Source: Salinibacterium sp. SWN167 (GTDB taxonomy: Bacteria > Actinomycetota > Actinomycetes > Actinomycetales > Microbacteriaceae). From it: a stretch of DNA of 64,000 nucleotides. A model generated the notes under the pieces. That model worked only from the letters and a program-made list of their open reading frames with translations, was not told the origin of the DNA and searched no databases. The position numbers and the translations under genes were made by a program. The stretch lies in contig NZ_JADYWU010000002.1 of the NCBI RefSeq assembly GCF_015864665.1, forward strand, positions 124,001 to 188,000. Reading direction: 5' to 3'. Shown piece after piece: positions 9,587 through 17,442 of the stretch (its first letter is position 1; each line of letters starts with the position of its first letter).

Positions 9587-10501
9587 CTAGTGGTGGTGCA
9601 CGTGCTCTTCGTCGATGTTGCTTTCGGGTTCGATCTGGAATGTTGAGTGTTCGATGCTGAGTTCAAAGTGTTCGGCGACGCACTTTTGCAGGGCGGGCAG
9701 CATCTCGGCGGCATGACCGTCACGGAAGCAGGCGTCGCCGACGATGACGTGAGCGGTGAGCACGGGCAGGTCAGACGAGATGCGCGTGATGTGCAGATCG
9801 TGCACCGCGGTGACATGATCCATCGCCAGAATGTGGGCGCGCACTGCTTCGGGGTCGATACCCTTGGGCGTCGATTCCAGCAGCACCCCGAGGCTTGCCT
9901 TGAGCAGGATGATGGTGCGGGGCACGATCAAAATGGCGATCAGAATACCGACCACGGCATCCGCTTGGTACCAGCCGAAGAGGGCAATCACGATTGCGCT
10001 GACGATGACGCCCACGGAGCCGAGGGCATCGTTGACGACTTCGAGAAACGCCGCCTTCATGTTGAGGTTGGAGTTGCGGCCGCTGGTGAGCACCATCATC
10101 GCAGCGAGGTTAGCGACGAGGCCAATGATGCCGAAAATCAGCAAGCCGGTCGGTTGAATCTCGGGTGGGTCGAAGAGACGGCGAATACCTTCGACGAGTG
10201 CGTAAATTCCGACCGCAAACAGCAGCGTTGATTGCGCCATCGCGCTCAGCACTTCGGTGCGCTTGAGGCCCCAGGAGTGTTTGCTGGTGGCGGGGCGTTG
10301 CATGAGGCCGGCGGCGAGCAGCGCCATGAGGAGCCCCGCTGAGTCGGTGAGCATATGGGCGGTATCGACGAGCAGCGCGAGGCTGCCCGTGACGATGGCG
10401 CCGATGGCCTGGGCGATAACAACGCCGACGGTAATGATGAAGGCGATGAGGAGCCGAGTGCGGTTGTTGGTGCCAGCGGCGTGGTCGTGCCCGGCGCCCA
10501 T
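9587..10501 (-). CDS. Cation diffusion facilitator (CzcD/ZitB-like metal efflux)
   Basis: 304-aa six-span metal/proton antiporter. The His-containing N-terminus (MGAGHDHAAG) and C-terminal HVHHH can gather metal. The transmembrane metal site is visible as DTAHMLTDSAG (His49, Asp53) in span 2. In span 5 the matching position reads EVVNDALGS, so a Glu stands where zinc transporters usually have His, which may affect metal choice. A cytoplasmic ferredoxin-like domain follows after residue 210. The start overlaps the ArsR stop in a TAATG arrangement, so the two genes are co-translated. Zinc, cobalt or cadmium export is likely. Confidence 0.9.
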   Translation of the reverse strand: MGAGHDHAAGTNNRTRLLIAFIITVGVVIAQAIGAIVTGSLALLVDTAHMLTDSAGLLMALLAAGLMQRPATSKHSWGLKRTEVLSAMAQSTLLFAVGIYALVEGIRRLFDPPEIQPTGLLIFGIIGLVANLAAMMVLTSGRNSNLNMKAAFLEVVNDALGSVGVIVSAIVIALFGWYQADAVVGILIAILIVPRTIILLKASLGVLLESTPKGIDPEAVRAHILAMDHVTAVHDLHITRISSDLPVLTAHVIVGDACFRDGHAAEMLPALQKCVAEHFELSIEHSTFQIEPESNIDEEHVHHH

Positions 10502-10935
10502 TAGCGGGGCCCGTCTGTGCCGGTGCCGGTGCTGGTGCCGCCGGCGGTGACAGGGTTGGTGCTCTTGGCATCACCGAGGGGTGTGGATGGCGCGTGGTGG
10601 CTGTGGCGCACAGTGTCGTCAACCGCGTGCTCGGCTTGATAGACAGCGACGCGGATGAGTTCGAGGGCGTGGTCGTTGCTGAGGCGGTAGTAGACACGGG
10701 CGCCTTCGTGGCGCGTTGTCACGACTCGGCTCATGCGCAGTTTCGCGAGGTGTTGAGAGACTGTGGCCTGTGGTTTAGAAACGCGTTCGCCAATTTCTCC
10801 CACGGCGAGTTCTCCTTCGCGGAGGGCGAGCACGATGCGAAACCGGGTGGCATCCGCGAGCAGGGAGAAAATTTCAACGGCGACCGACACGTAGTCGTCG
10901 GCGGGATCGGCCCACTCGGAGATATCTGCGCTCAT
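10501..10935 (-). CDS. ArsR/SmtB-family metal-responsive repressor
   Basis: 144-aa winged-helix regulator. Core: LLADATRFRIVLALREGELAVGEI, then VSKPQATVSQHLAKLRMSRVV (recognition helix) and a wing at ARVYYRLS, followed by NDHALELIRVAVYQAEHAV. In SmtB/CzrA proteins the last helix carries the zinc site; here the pattern is only partly kept (Asn-Asp-His at its start and Glu-His near its end). A His-containing tail (RHSHHAP) follows. First gene of the pair with the CDF exporter, so it most likely represses both until metal is in excess. Confidence 0.9.
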   Translation of the reverse strand: MSADISEWADPADDYVSVAVEIFSLLADATRFRIVLALREGELAVGEIGERVSKPQATVSQHLAKLRMSRVVTTRHEGARVYYRLSNDHALELIRVAVYQAEHAVDDTVRHSHHAPSTPLGDAKSTNPVTAGGTSTGTGTDGPR

Positions 10936-10972
10936 GCGAATATGATTACATGCGCAGATTCTAATATCAAGC
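10926..10972. promoter_or_regulatory. AT-rich imperfect dyad upstream of the ArsR gene (candidate operator)
   Basis: An unusually AT-rich stretch covers the start region of the ArsR gene. GAATATGATTAC and ATTCTAATATC form an imperfect inverted pair on either side of TGCGCA. ArsR/SmtB proteins bind AT-rich imperfect dyads at this place. The pairing is not perfect, so confidence is moderate. Confidence 0.45.
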
Positions 10973-10979
10973 GTTGGGC

Positions 10980-11246
10980 TTAGATCGTGGGCTTTCGTGC
11001 AGCTTGGGCGGCCTGCAACTGCCTCTGATGACGGGCTTTCGCGTCGTCGAGGGTGGCGCAGGTGCCGAGCGGCCGGGCGCGGTGGTCGGTGACAAAGAAC
11101 TCACCAGCGGAGCTCCGCTCGATCATGCCGGCAAACTCACCGGCGGTGTTGCCGACCCAGAGTCCGGCTTGGATAGTCGTCCAGGCTACGGTGGGGCGCA
11201 TGCGGTCGGCTGTTCCTTCAGTCGGTCGTGGCGTGGTAATCGTCAT
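10980..11246 (-). CDS. Small hypothetical protein, 88 aa
   Basis: The ATG at 11246 has a well-placed GGAG site (GGAGTAAAAAACT then ATG). The protein has a short globular core with GLWVGNTAGEFAGMIE and FFVTDHRARPLGTCATLDDAKARHQ, a pattern of strands and one C-terminal Ala/Gln-rich helix. It has no signal peptide or membrane span. I do not recognise a family. Codon use and the ribosome site support that it is real. It reads away from the divergently placed small membrane-protein region with no evident operon partner. Confidence 0.6.
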   Translation of the reverse strand: MTITTPRPTEGTADRMRPTVAWTTIQAGLWVGNTAGEFAGMIERSSAGEFFVTDHRARPLGTCATLDDAKARHQRQLQAAQAARKPTI

Positions 11247-11405
11247 AGTTTTTTACTCCTTCGAGTTCACACTATTGAGGACCTCAGACACTGCTGGGAA
11301 ACATCCCGCAACTCCGCGGGAATTCTCTCCCTTTGAGTTAACCCCTGTGGGGGCTGTCTGTCGAGGCTTCATTAGAGCATTTTCGATGTTTGTAACATCC
11401 GGTGC

Positions 11406-11705
11406 TCAGTCGCGCACTGGCAGCGCCTCTTCGGGAGAGTTGTCGCGCGCTTTTCGGCGGCCAATCGCAAACCAAGCAATCGCTCCGAGGCCGGTCGCGA
11501 TCACCGTAATCGCGACCCACAGAGCTAGTTCGGTGCCGACAAGCATGTGGCGATGGCGCGAGATGGACACGAGTGCCGTAACGACAAGCACGAGTGCTGC
11601 CAAGTTGACGAGAAGCACAAACACGAACATCGAGGAGAACAGGATGTCGAACCCCTGAGGCATCAGAGGATTCACGACATCGCTGGATACTGCAAAAATG
11701 CTCAT
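11406..11705 (-). CDS. Small two-span membrane protein (PLDc_N-like)
   Basis: 99 aa with two hydrophobic spans, about residues 25-48 (MFVFVLLVNLAALVLVVTAL) and 60-82. The second span (ALWVAITVIATGLGAIAWF followed by AIGRRK) resembles the phospholipase-D N-terminal anchor domain found in many small actinobacterial membrane proteins. The C-terminus is short and charged. AGGAAC lies directly before the ATG at 11705. Function is not known. It is divergent from the threonine aldolase gene. Confidence 0.6.
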   Translation of the reverse strand: MSIFAVSSDVVNPLMPQGFDILFSSMFVFVLLVNLAALVLVVTALVSISRHRHMLVGTELALWVAITVIATGLGAIAWFAIGRRKARDNSPEEALPVRD

Positions 11706-11881
11706 GTTCCTAGAGTAGTGGCAGCAAGAATCAGAACATAGCCCTCGAAAGGGCGTCGACCCGTTGCGTCACACGCAAAAGTATTGCGACCTGCCTTCTG
11801 GGTGAGCGCGTTCCTATCCCGCACAGCCGCCGGGAGATATCATCGACTGGCCTCCCACATTTCTCGTTACCGAAAGCTGCC

Positions 11882-12931
11882 ATGACCCCGACCGACTCCA
11901 TCCTGCGCGGCTACTTGAGTGACAACGCTGCAGGCGCTTCGCCCCAGATTTTGGATGCCGTCGTTGCGGCATCCGCTGGCCCGGCGGCCCCGTATGGCAA
12001 TGATGCGCTCACCGCCCAGATGCGCACCAAGATGGCGGCAGCGTTCGAGCGCGAACTCGAAGTTTTTGCGGTCGGCACCGGATCGGCAGCGAACGGAATC
12101 GGGCTCGCATCGCTAACGCGCCCCTGGGGCAGCATCCTCGCGCACGCCGACAGCCACATCCAGAATGACGAAGCCGGTGCGCCGGAGTTCTTCACCGACG
12201 GCTCCAAGATCGTGTTGCTCGGCGGCGAGCACTCCAAGATTGATCCCGACGAGTTGCGGGTAGCCGTGAAGGCTGGTCGCGGCGATGTGCACAGCGTGCA
12301 GGCATCCGTGCTCAGTATCACCCAGGTCACCGAGACCGGCAGTGTGTACACGATTGGTGAACTGCGCGAACTCACGTCGATCGCCCGCGAGGCTGGCCTG
12401 CGTATCCACATGGATGGTGCTCGCTTCGCCAATGCTCTTGTCGCGCTCGACGTGAGCCCTGCCGAAATGACGTGGAAACTCGGCGTCGACATGCTCTCGT
12501 TTGGGGCCACCAAGAATGGTGCCCTCACTGCGGATGCCATCGTCTGCTTCGATCCGAGCCTCGCCACAGAGCTGTCGTTCCGCCACAAGCGCGGCGGCCA
12601 GCTCACCTCCAAGATGCGTTTTCAGGCCGCACAACTCGACGCGTACCTCACCGACAACCTCTGGCTCGATAACGCCCGCCAAGCCAATGCCATGGCGGCG
12701 CGCCTGCGAGCGGGAATCGCGGATGTTGCGGGCGTGACGGTCACCAGCGAGCCGGGGAGCAACATCCTCTTCGCTGTCTTCTCCGACGAACTTTCTGGTG
12801 CGCTCCACGATCGCGGCTTCGGTTTCTACACCAACCGCTGGGGGCCCGGTGTCGTGCGCATTGTGGTGTCGTTCGCGCATCAACCGGCCGACATCGATGC
12901 GTTCGTGGCCGCTATTCGCGAGCTCGCGTAA
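11882..12931 (+). CDS. ltaE: Low-specificity L-threonine aldolase
   Basis: 349-aa PLP enzyme of the beta-eliminating lyase/threonine aldolase family, which splits threonine or allo-threonine into glycine and acetaldehyde. Signs: an early segment with YGND (residues 38-41), the cofactor-stacking and substrate region HMDGARFANAL at 176-186, and the Schiff-base lysine in SFGATKNGALTADAIV (Lys211). The ATG at 11882 has a weak GAAAG site. Together with tdh-kbl at the start of the window the organism has two routes from threonine to glycine. Confidence 0.9.
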   Translation: MTPTDSILRGYLSDNAAGASPQILDAVVAASAGPAAPYGNDALTAQMRTKMAAAFERELEVFAVGTGSAANGIGLASLTRPWGSILAHADSHIQNDEAGAPEFFTDGSKIVLLGGEHSKIDPDELRVAVKAGRGDVHSVQASVLSITQVTETGSVYTIGELRELTSIAREAGLRIHMDGARFANALVALDVSPAEMTWKLGVDMLSFGATKNGALTADAIVCFDPSLATELSFRHKRGGQLTSKMRFQAAQLDAYLTDNLWLDNARQANAMAARLRAGIADVAGVTVTSEPGSNILFAVFSDELSGALHDRGFGFYTNRWGPGVVRIVVSFAHQPADIDAFVAAIRELA

Positions 12932-12990
12932 CGCACGACGCTTGCGTAGTGCCCAACGCTGGCACGGGCCGCACAGCTGTTAAACAGAAC

Positions 12991-13034
12991 GGCCCGATTC
13001 GCACTCGCCACGAGGGCGAAGTGTTCATCGGGCC
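12991..13034. terminator. Bidirectional hairpin between ltaE and the MFS gene
   Basis: GGCCCGAT at 12991-12998 pairs with ATCGGGCC at 13027-13034. An inner stem of CACTCGCC against GGCGAAGTG is nearly complete. It lies between two convergent genes and would fold on either strand. There is no long T-run, which is common for terminators in high-GC actinobacteria. Confidence 0.7.
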
Positions 13035-13060
13035 ATTCTGGTGAAGCCGGTCAGCGCGGT

Positions 13061-14779
13061 TTAGTCCGCGCTGGATCGATCTGTGTGTTCCTGTGAGGTG
13101 TCGGGTGCGTCGTCGGTTGTCGCGACCTCACCGGTCGTCTCGACAGCACCATCCGTCTCAACATCCGTCTCAGCTTCAGCTTCAGCATCAGCATCACTCT
13201 CGGCAACGCCAGCGGGAGGTGCCATGCCAATTGTGGTGCGGAGCACTGAGCCGCGAGCTACGGCGATGGCGATCACTGCGGTGGCGGTGACGAACGCGGC
13301 GATCATGAAGATGGAACCGAACGCATCCGCGTAGGCGTGGTGGAATGCCGTCTGGATGACGTCGGGCAGGCCAGTGATATCGAGGCTGGTTTCGCCGGAA
13401 CCATTCGAGAGCGCGCTGGGGTCGACGCCGATCTCGGCAAGGTCATCCTTGATGTTGCTGGTCACGCGATTCGCGAGCACAGCACCCAGGATGGTCACGC
13501 CAACAGCGCCACCGAGCGAGCGGAAGAACGCAATTGCAGCGGATGCTGATCCCACGTCCTTGACGTCCACGGTGTTCTGCACGGCGAGCACCACGTTCTG
13601 CACGAGGGCGCCGATGCCGACACCCATGAGGGCCATGTAGATCGCGACAGCCCAATACGGGGTGTCGTGGGTGATGGTGCCGAGGCCGCTGAGGCCAGCG
13701 AGCATCAGGATGCTGCCGACGAGCATGACGGGCTTCCAGCGACCGATGCGGCTGACGATGATTCCACCGATGGTGGCGGACAGCAGTTGGGCGATGATCA
13801 TCGGAATGGTCATCAGTCCCGCTTGGGTCGGGGTCGCGCCGGTACCGAGCTGGAAGTACTGGGTGAGGAACACCCCGGAGCCAAACATGCCGACACCGAT
13901 GCCGACGCTGGCGATGATCATCCAGATTGTTGTCGAATTTCCGAGGAGACGCAGGGGAATCATGGGGGCGGGAGCGCGTAGCTCGACGACGACAGCGAAG
14001 AAGCCGACGATGAGGAAGGCGGCGAGAAAGACGCCCGACTGCCACGAAATCCAGTCGTAGTCGCTTCCGGCGAAAGTCACCCAGAGCATCGGCAGTGCTG
14101 CCGTGATGGAGACGAGAACGGCTCCGAGGTAGTCAAGCTGAGTCTTAGCGTGCGGGTTGGTGGGCAGGTGAAGCTTCAGTTGCAGCACAATGAGCGCGAT
14201 GATCGCCAGCGGCAGGCTGACGAAAAAGCACCAGCGCCATCCGAGGGAGTCGGTGATGATGCCACCGAGCAGCGGCCCGGAGACGGTGGCGACTGCCATG
14301 ACCGCACCCATGTAGCCGGCGTAGCGTCCACGCTCACGCGGGGCGATGATCGATCCCATGATCGATTGCACGAGGGCGGTGAGGCCACCCATGGCGATTC
14401 CTTGGAGCGCGCGGGCGATCATCAGAACGCCGATGGAGCCAGCGAATCCGGCGGCGATGGAGCCGACGAGGAAGAAGACGATGGAGAGCTGGGTCAGCAT
14501 CTTCTTGTTGTAGAGGTCAGAGAGCTTGCCCCAGATCGGGGTGGTGATGGTCATTGTCAGCAGGCTGGCGGTGATCACCCAGGTGTACTGGCGCTGAGTT
14601 CCGTCAAGCTCGGCGATGATCGTCGGCAACGCGGTTGACACGATCGTGGTGGAGATCATGGCGGTGAAGAGGGCGGCAAGGAGGCCGGTCATCACTTGCA
14701 AGATTTCGCGGTGGGTATACGTAGCTGGTGCGCCGGAGGCGTCGGGCGATTGCGTTGTGGTGCGCGCAGTTGCTGTCAT
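13061..14779 (-). CDS. MFS multidrug exporter, DHA2 (EmrB/QacA) type, with acidic tail
   Basis: 572-aa transporter with about 14 membrane spans. Motif A is present in the form GKLSDLYNKK after span 2, and motif C-like GPLLGGIITDSLGWRWCFFV follows near span 5, split around residues 160-182. After the last span the protein ends in about 50 residues rich in Asp, Glu, Ala and Thr (DADAEAEAETDVETDG), which is not needed for transport and looks like a low-complexity cytoplasmic tail. It lies 36 bp downstream of a MarR regulator on the same strand, the usual layout for a drug-inducible exporter. Substrate unknown. Confidence 0.9.
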   Translation of the reverse strand: MTATARTTTQSPDASGAPATYTHREILQVMTGLLAALFTAMISTTIVSTALPTIIAELDGTQRQYTWVITASLLTMTITTPIWGKLSDLYNKKMLTQLSIVFFLVGSIAAGFAGSIGVLMIARALQGIAMGGLTALVQSIMGSIIAPRERGRYAGYMGAVMAVATVSGPLLGGIITDSLGWRWCFFVSLPLAIIALIVLQLKLHLPTNPHAKTQLDYLGAVLVSITAALPMLWVTFAGSDYDWISWQSGVFLAAFLIVGFFAVVVELRAPAPMIPLRLLGNSTTIWMIIASVGIGVGMFGSGVFLTQYFQLGTGATPTQAGLMTIPMIIAQLLSATIGGIIVSRIGRWKPVMLVGSILMLAGLSGLGTITHDTPYWAVAIYMALMGVGIGALVQNVVLAVQNTVDVKDVGSASAAIAFFRSLGGAVGVTILGAVLANRVTSNIKDDLAEIGVDPSALSNGSGETSLDITGLPDVIQTAFHHAYADAFGSIFMIAAFVTATAVIAIAVARGSVLRTTIGMAPPAGVAESDADAEAEAETDVETDGAVETTGEVATTDDAPDTSQEHTDRSSAD

Positions 14780-14815
14780 TCGTTGTTCTCTTTTTCGTCT
14801 TTAGTGGTGAGGGCG

Positions 14816-15310
14816 TCAGTTGATTGGGGTGGTGTCGGGCGCAGCGCTGGTTTCAGCGTCGGCCGAAGCTTCGGAGGGCTGAAGTACGTCAGCCAGTCGT
14901 TCGTTGAGCACGCTGAGCAGGCGGATGGCGCGCTCGGCTTCTTCGGGAGACCAGTCGTCAAGGGCGGTAGCAAACTTGCGGATGATGTGGCTGTCGCCTT
15001 CGGCCACTGCCGCGCGCCCGTGGTCGGTGATAGAGATGAGGATGGCGCGCGCATCGCTCGGGTCGGGGCGGCGTTCGACGAGCTCTTCGGCCTCGAGGGC
15101 TTCAACAGCGCGGGAGGCGACGGGCGCCGAGACGATGAGCTGGTTGGCGAGCTCACCGAGGCGAGCATCAGAGTCGATCAGGCACCGCAAAAATCCGTAC
15201 TTCGTGCCCGCGAGGCTGCGCTCGCGACTTCGTTGACCAGCCTTGCGAAAGGTGCGGCTGATCGTGACCATTCCCGTGAGCAGGCCTGCGGCATCCGTCT
15301 CGTCAATCAT
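14816..15310 (-). CDS. MarR-family transcriptional regulator
   Basis: 164 aa. The winged helix is visible as FLRCLIDSDARLGELANQLI, then VSAPVASRAVEALEAEELVE (recognition helix), RRPDPSDARAILISITDHGR (wing), the usual MarR core, and a helical C-terminus for dimerisation. First gene of an operon with the MFS exporter. It probably represses that operon through the palindromes at 15321-15361 just upstream, relieved by small aromatic or drug-like ligands; the ligand is inference. Confidence 0.9.
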   Translation of the reverse strand: MIDETDAAGLLTGMVTISRTFRKAGQRSRERSLAGTKYGFLRCLIDSDARLGELANQLIVSAPVASRAVEALEAEELVERRPDPSDARAILISITDHGRAAVAEGDSHIIRKFATALDDWSPEEAERAIRLLSVLNERLADVLQPSEASADAETSAAPDTTPIN

Positions 15311-15320
15311 GGCTCATCTC

Positions 15321-15361
15321 CTTAAGTACTTAGCGAGAGTAACTATATTACTTACCTTAAG
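15321..15361. promoter_or_regulatory. MarR operator region with nested palindromes
   Basis: Two CTTAAG hexamers bound the region (15321-15326 and 15356-15361). Between them lie the perfect 10-base palindrome TAAGTACTTA (15323-15332) and the inverted repeat AGTAA-CTATA-TTACT (15338-15352). The region is AT-rich against a GC-rich genome and starts 11 bases before the marR ATG. A candidate -10, TATAGT, on the minus strand falls inside the second dyad. MarR proteins bind dyads of this size. Confidence 0.75.
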
Positions 15362-15444
15362 CAACTAAATTCCGCTGGTGCGCAGAATTGACTGTTTTCT
15401 CTGCGGAGATGGTGCGCCGCTAGGCAGGGGAGTAGCGTCAAAGA

Positions 15445-15873
15445 ATGGTTGAATCAGCGAGCATCCCGACCGAAGTTGCGGCAGCGTTCGACGACTGGGA
15501 AGAGCCAACTCGCGACGCCCTGCTCGAACTGCGCGAACTGATTCTGGACACCGCCGCCGAAACGCACGGCACTGGCGCAATCACAGAAACGCTGAAATGG
15601 GGCCAGCCCGCCTATCTGACGAGCGAAACACACAGCGGAACCACGGTGCGAATGGCCCCGGCCGGCGCAAAGTCGAAGCACGATTACGCCATGTACTTCA
15701 TCTGCAGCACGAGCATGATCAGCGACATCCGGGCCCAATTCGGAGACACATTCACCTATGACGGAAAGCGCGCGCTGGTGTTCAACGTCGGCGATGAGAT
15801 TCCCACTAATGAACTGCGCGAGTGTGTGCGGATGGCGCTGACCTACCACCAGAGCGAAAATGCGCATCGCTAG
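15445..15873 (+). CDS. DUF1801-family protein (YdhG-like)
   Basis: 142 aa. The family pattern is visible: an N-terminal helix, then ITETLKWGQPAYLT at about residues 46-59, followed by strands (HDYAMYFICS, FTYDGKRALVFNVGDEIPTNELRECVRMALTYH). Related proteins include small YdhG-like proteins and a Bacillus iron-chaperone candidate; the exact function is not settled. Starts at ATG after GGGGAGTAGCG. It is a single gene between the MarR operator and two secreted-protein genes. A second member of this family is at 19451-19864. Confidence 0.8.
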   Translation: MVESASIPTEVAAAFDDWEEPTRDALLELRELILDTAAETHGTGAITETLKWGQPAYLTSETHSGTTVRMAPAGAKSKHDYAMYFICSTSMISDIRAQFGDTFTYDGKRALVFNVGDEIPTNELRECVRMALTYHQSENAHR

Positions 15874-15961
15874 AGACGCTCGACCGGTTCGTCTGGCGAG
15901 CTCTCACAGCCTTCTTGTCTTTCTTCTCGATTACCATCGAACTCAGGACTGAGCAGGGGCG

Positions 15962-16399
15962 GTGAAAGTGATGCAGCAAACCATTGGCGGGCTCCAGGCA
16001 CTCCGTTTCGCGCTCGTGCTCCTTGTCGCTACAGTCGCGGTCGTCTCGCTCATCGCGATGCACTCAGCAGTCGTGAACGCGACCGCAACCCAGAGCGTTG
16101 TTTCCGCCGTGAATGAACCCAGCGTGGTTGCGCACGCCGTCGTGCACACAGACGTTGCACCGCACGACTCCAACGCTCCGGCCGTTGACGTGTGTCCGTG
16201 CCCCGGCGGGTCGGATGCTGAGTCCGGCATGGTTGAGTGCACGCCTCTTGCCGCGCCGGGTGGCACCATCGCTGTTGCTCAACTCTGGACAGAGTGCGCT
16301 GTGCTCACGCCGCTCTCGCCCCGAACTGCGCAACATGCGCTAGTGACTGCACAGCCTACGGCGCCATCACTTCACGTTCTCTCTATTAGTCGCACCTGA
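15962..16399 (+). CDS. Small membrane-anchored or secreted protein with CPCP motif (DUF6153-like)
   Basis: 145 aa. An N-terminal hydrophobic segment (FALVLLVATVAVVSLIAMHS, about residues 16-35) could be a signal anchor. The extracytoplasmic part carries AVDVCPCPGGSDAESGMVEC near residues 74-93. The layout, one early span with AMH followed by a Cys-containing loop and a second weak hydrophobic patch, resembles small actinobacterial DUF6153 proteins. GTG at 15962 is used; ATG at 15971 is an alternative with better spacing from GGGGC. It lies just upstream of a secreted BNR-repeat lipoprotein and may be made with it. Function unknown. Confidence 0.6.
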   Translation: MKVMQQTIGGLQALRFALVLLVATVAVVSLIAMHSAVVNATATQSVVSAVNEPSVVAHAVVHTDVAPHDSNAPAVDVCPCPGGSDAESGMVECTPLAAPGGTIAVAQLWTECAVLTPLSPRTAQHALVTAQPTAPSLHVLSISRT

Positions 16400-16482
16400 T
16401 CGGCTCGATGTCGGCTTTGCCGAGATCTCACGGCACCCTTCGTGGTGCCCCGATGTAAGTACGAAGAATATGAAGGAACACA

Positions 16483-17373
16483 GTGAACAACAGAATCAAG
16501 AAGACCCTTGCCTTGACTGCGGGCGCCGCGGTGACCGTTATTGGTTTGGCGGCGTGCGCGCCATCATCGCCTATCGAGAGTGCGGCCTCGGCCCCGTCAG
16601 CGTTGAGCGTTTTTGAGCACGTGCATGGTTTGGGCATCGACTCCAGCGAGAACCTCTTGGTGGCGAGCCATTCGGGCATCTATCGGGTGGATGCCACCGG
16701 AGCGCTGAGCGGCCCGTTGGGCGGTGAACCGTTTGACGCGATGGGGTTTGCGTCGGCGGGCGATCAGTATTTCGTTTCAGGGCATCCCAGTGCTGACTCG
16801 TCTACATTCAGAGGCCCGAATCTGGGGCTACTTTCCAGCGCGGATTCCGGAGAGTCATGGACGAGCCTGTCGCTCGCAGGCACAACCGATTTTCACACGC
16901 TGACGGTAAACCAGAATGATCCGAAGCGGGTATATGGGCTCTCCTCTGATCGCGCGCCGCTGCTTGCCAGTGAAGACGGTGGGGTCACGTGGAGCGAGGG
17001 CGCGAGCATCCAGGCGTATGCGTTGGTTGCTGACCCGAACACCCCGGACCGCGTCTTCGCGACGACTCCTGACGGCATGCTGGTGAGCGATGATGCGGGG
17101 CAGTCGTTTAGCGCGCTCGAAGACGCTCCGCTTCTCTACTTGCTCGCGGCGGTCCCTAGCGTTTCGGGTGCACTCGTTGGTGTGGATGTTGAGGGCGCTG
17201 TGTGGGTGCGACCGTCTGAGGATGCTCCTTGGTCTGATCGCGGCACGGTGGAGGGCACGGCGTATGCCATTGCGCTCGGCGACAGCGGTGAACGCATCGC
17301 ATTGATCGATGAGCGTGGGCTTGTGGAGTCGTTCGATGGCGGTGAGTCCTGGACGGTGCTTGTCGCCGGGTAG
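16483..17373 (+). CDS. Secreted BNR/sortilin-like repeat lipoprotein (F510_1955-type glycosylhydrolase family)
   Basis: 296 aa with a lipoprotein signal: lysines, a hydrophobic run and lipobox GLAAC (Cys25). The mature part starts with LSVFEHVHGLGIDSSENLLVASHSG (split across residues 42-66). It has several BNR-type turns: SADSGESWTSL, SEDGGVTWSEG, SDDAGQSFSAL and FDGGESWTVL, consistent with a beta-propeller. The HVHGL opening is typical of the F510_1955 group, annotated as glycosyl hydrolase-like without proven activity. GTG at 16483 follows GAAGGA. A GGCACC-cttcgt-GGTGCC hairpin lies just upstream (about 16432-16449). Confidence 0.75.
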   Translation: MNNRIKKTLALTAGAAVTVIGLAACAPSSPIESAASAPSALSVFEHVHGLGIDSSENLLVASHSGIYRVDATGALSGPLGGEPFDAMGFASAGDQYFVSGHPSADSSTFRGPNLGLLSSADSGESWTSLSLAGTTDFHTLTVNQNDPKRVYGLSSDRAPLLASEDGGVTWSEGASIQAYALVADPNTPDRVFATTPDGMLVSDDAGQSFSALEDAPLLYLLAAVPSVSGALVGVDVEGAVWVRPSEDAPWSDRGTVEGTAYAIALGDSGERIALIDERGLVESFDGGESWTVLVAG

Positions 17374-17407
17374 CGGCTGCGGGGAGGGGCCTCGCCGAGT
17401 CGTGCTA

Positions 17408-17441
17408 TTGACAGTAGCTTATTGGCTAACTAAATTAGCCA
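17408..17441 (+). promoter_or_regulatory. Promoter and perfect operator giving a probably leaderless mRNA
   Basis: A perfect TTGACA (-35) at 17408-17413 is followed after 17 bases by TAAATT (17431-17436), a fair -10. The perfect inverted repeat TGGCTAA-ctaaa-TTAGCCA (17423-17441) covers the -10 and ends one base before the ATG at 17443. With standard spacing transcription would start at or next to that A, so the mRNA has no leader. The dyad is well placed for the TetR protein encoded by the second gene of the operon. Confidence 0.75.
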
Positions 17442-17442
17442 G

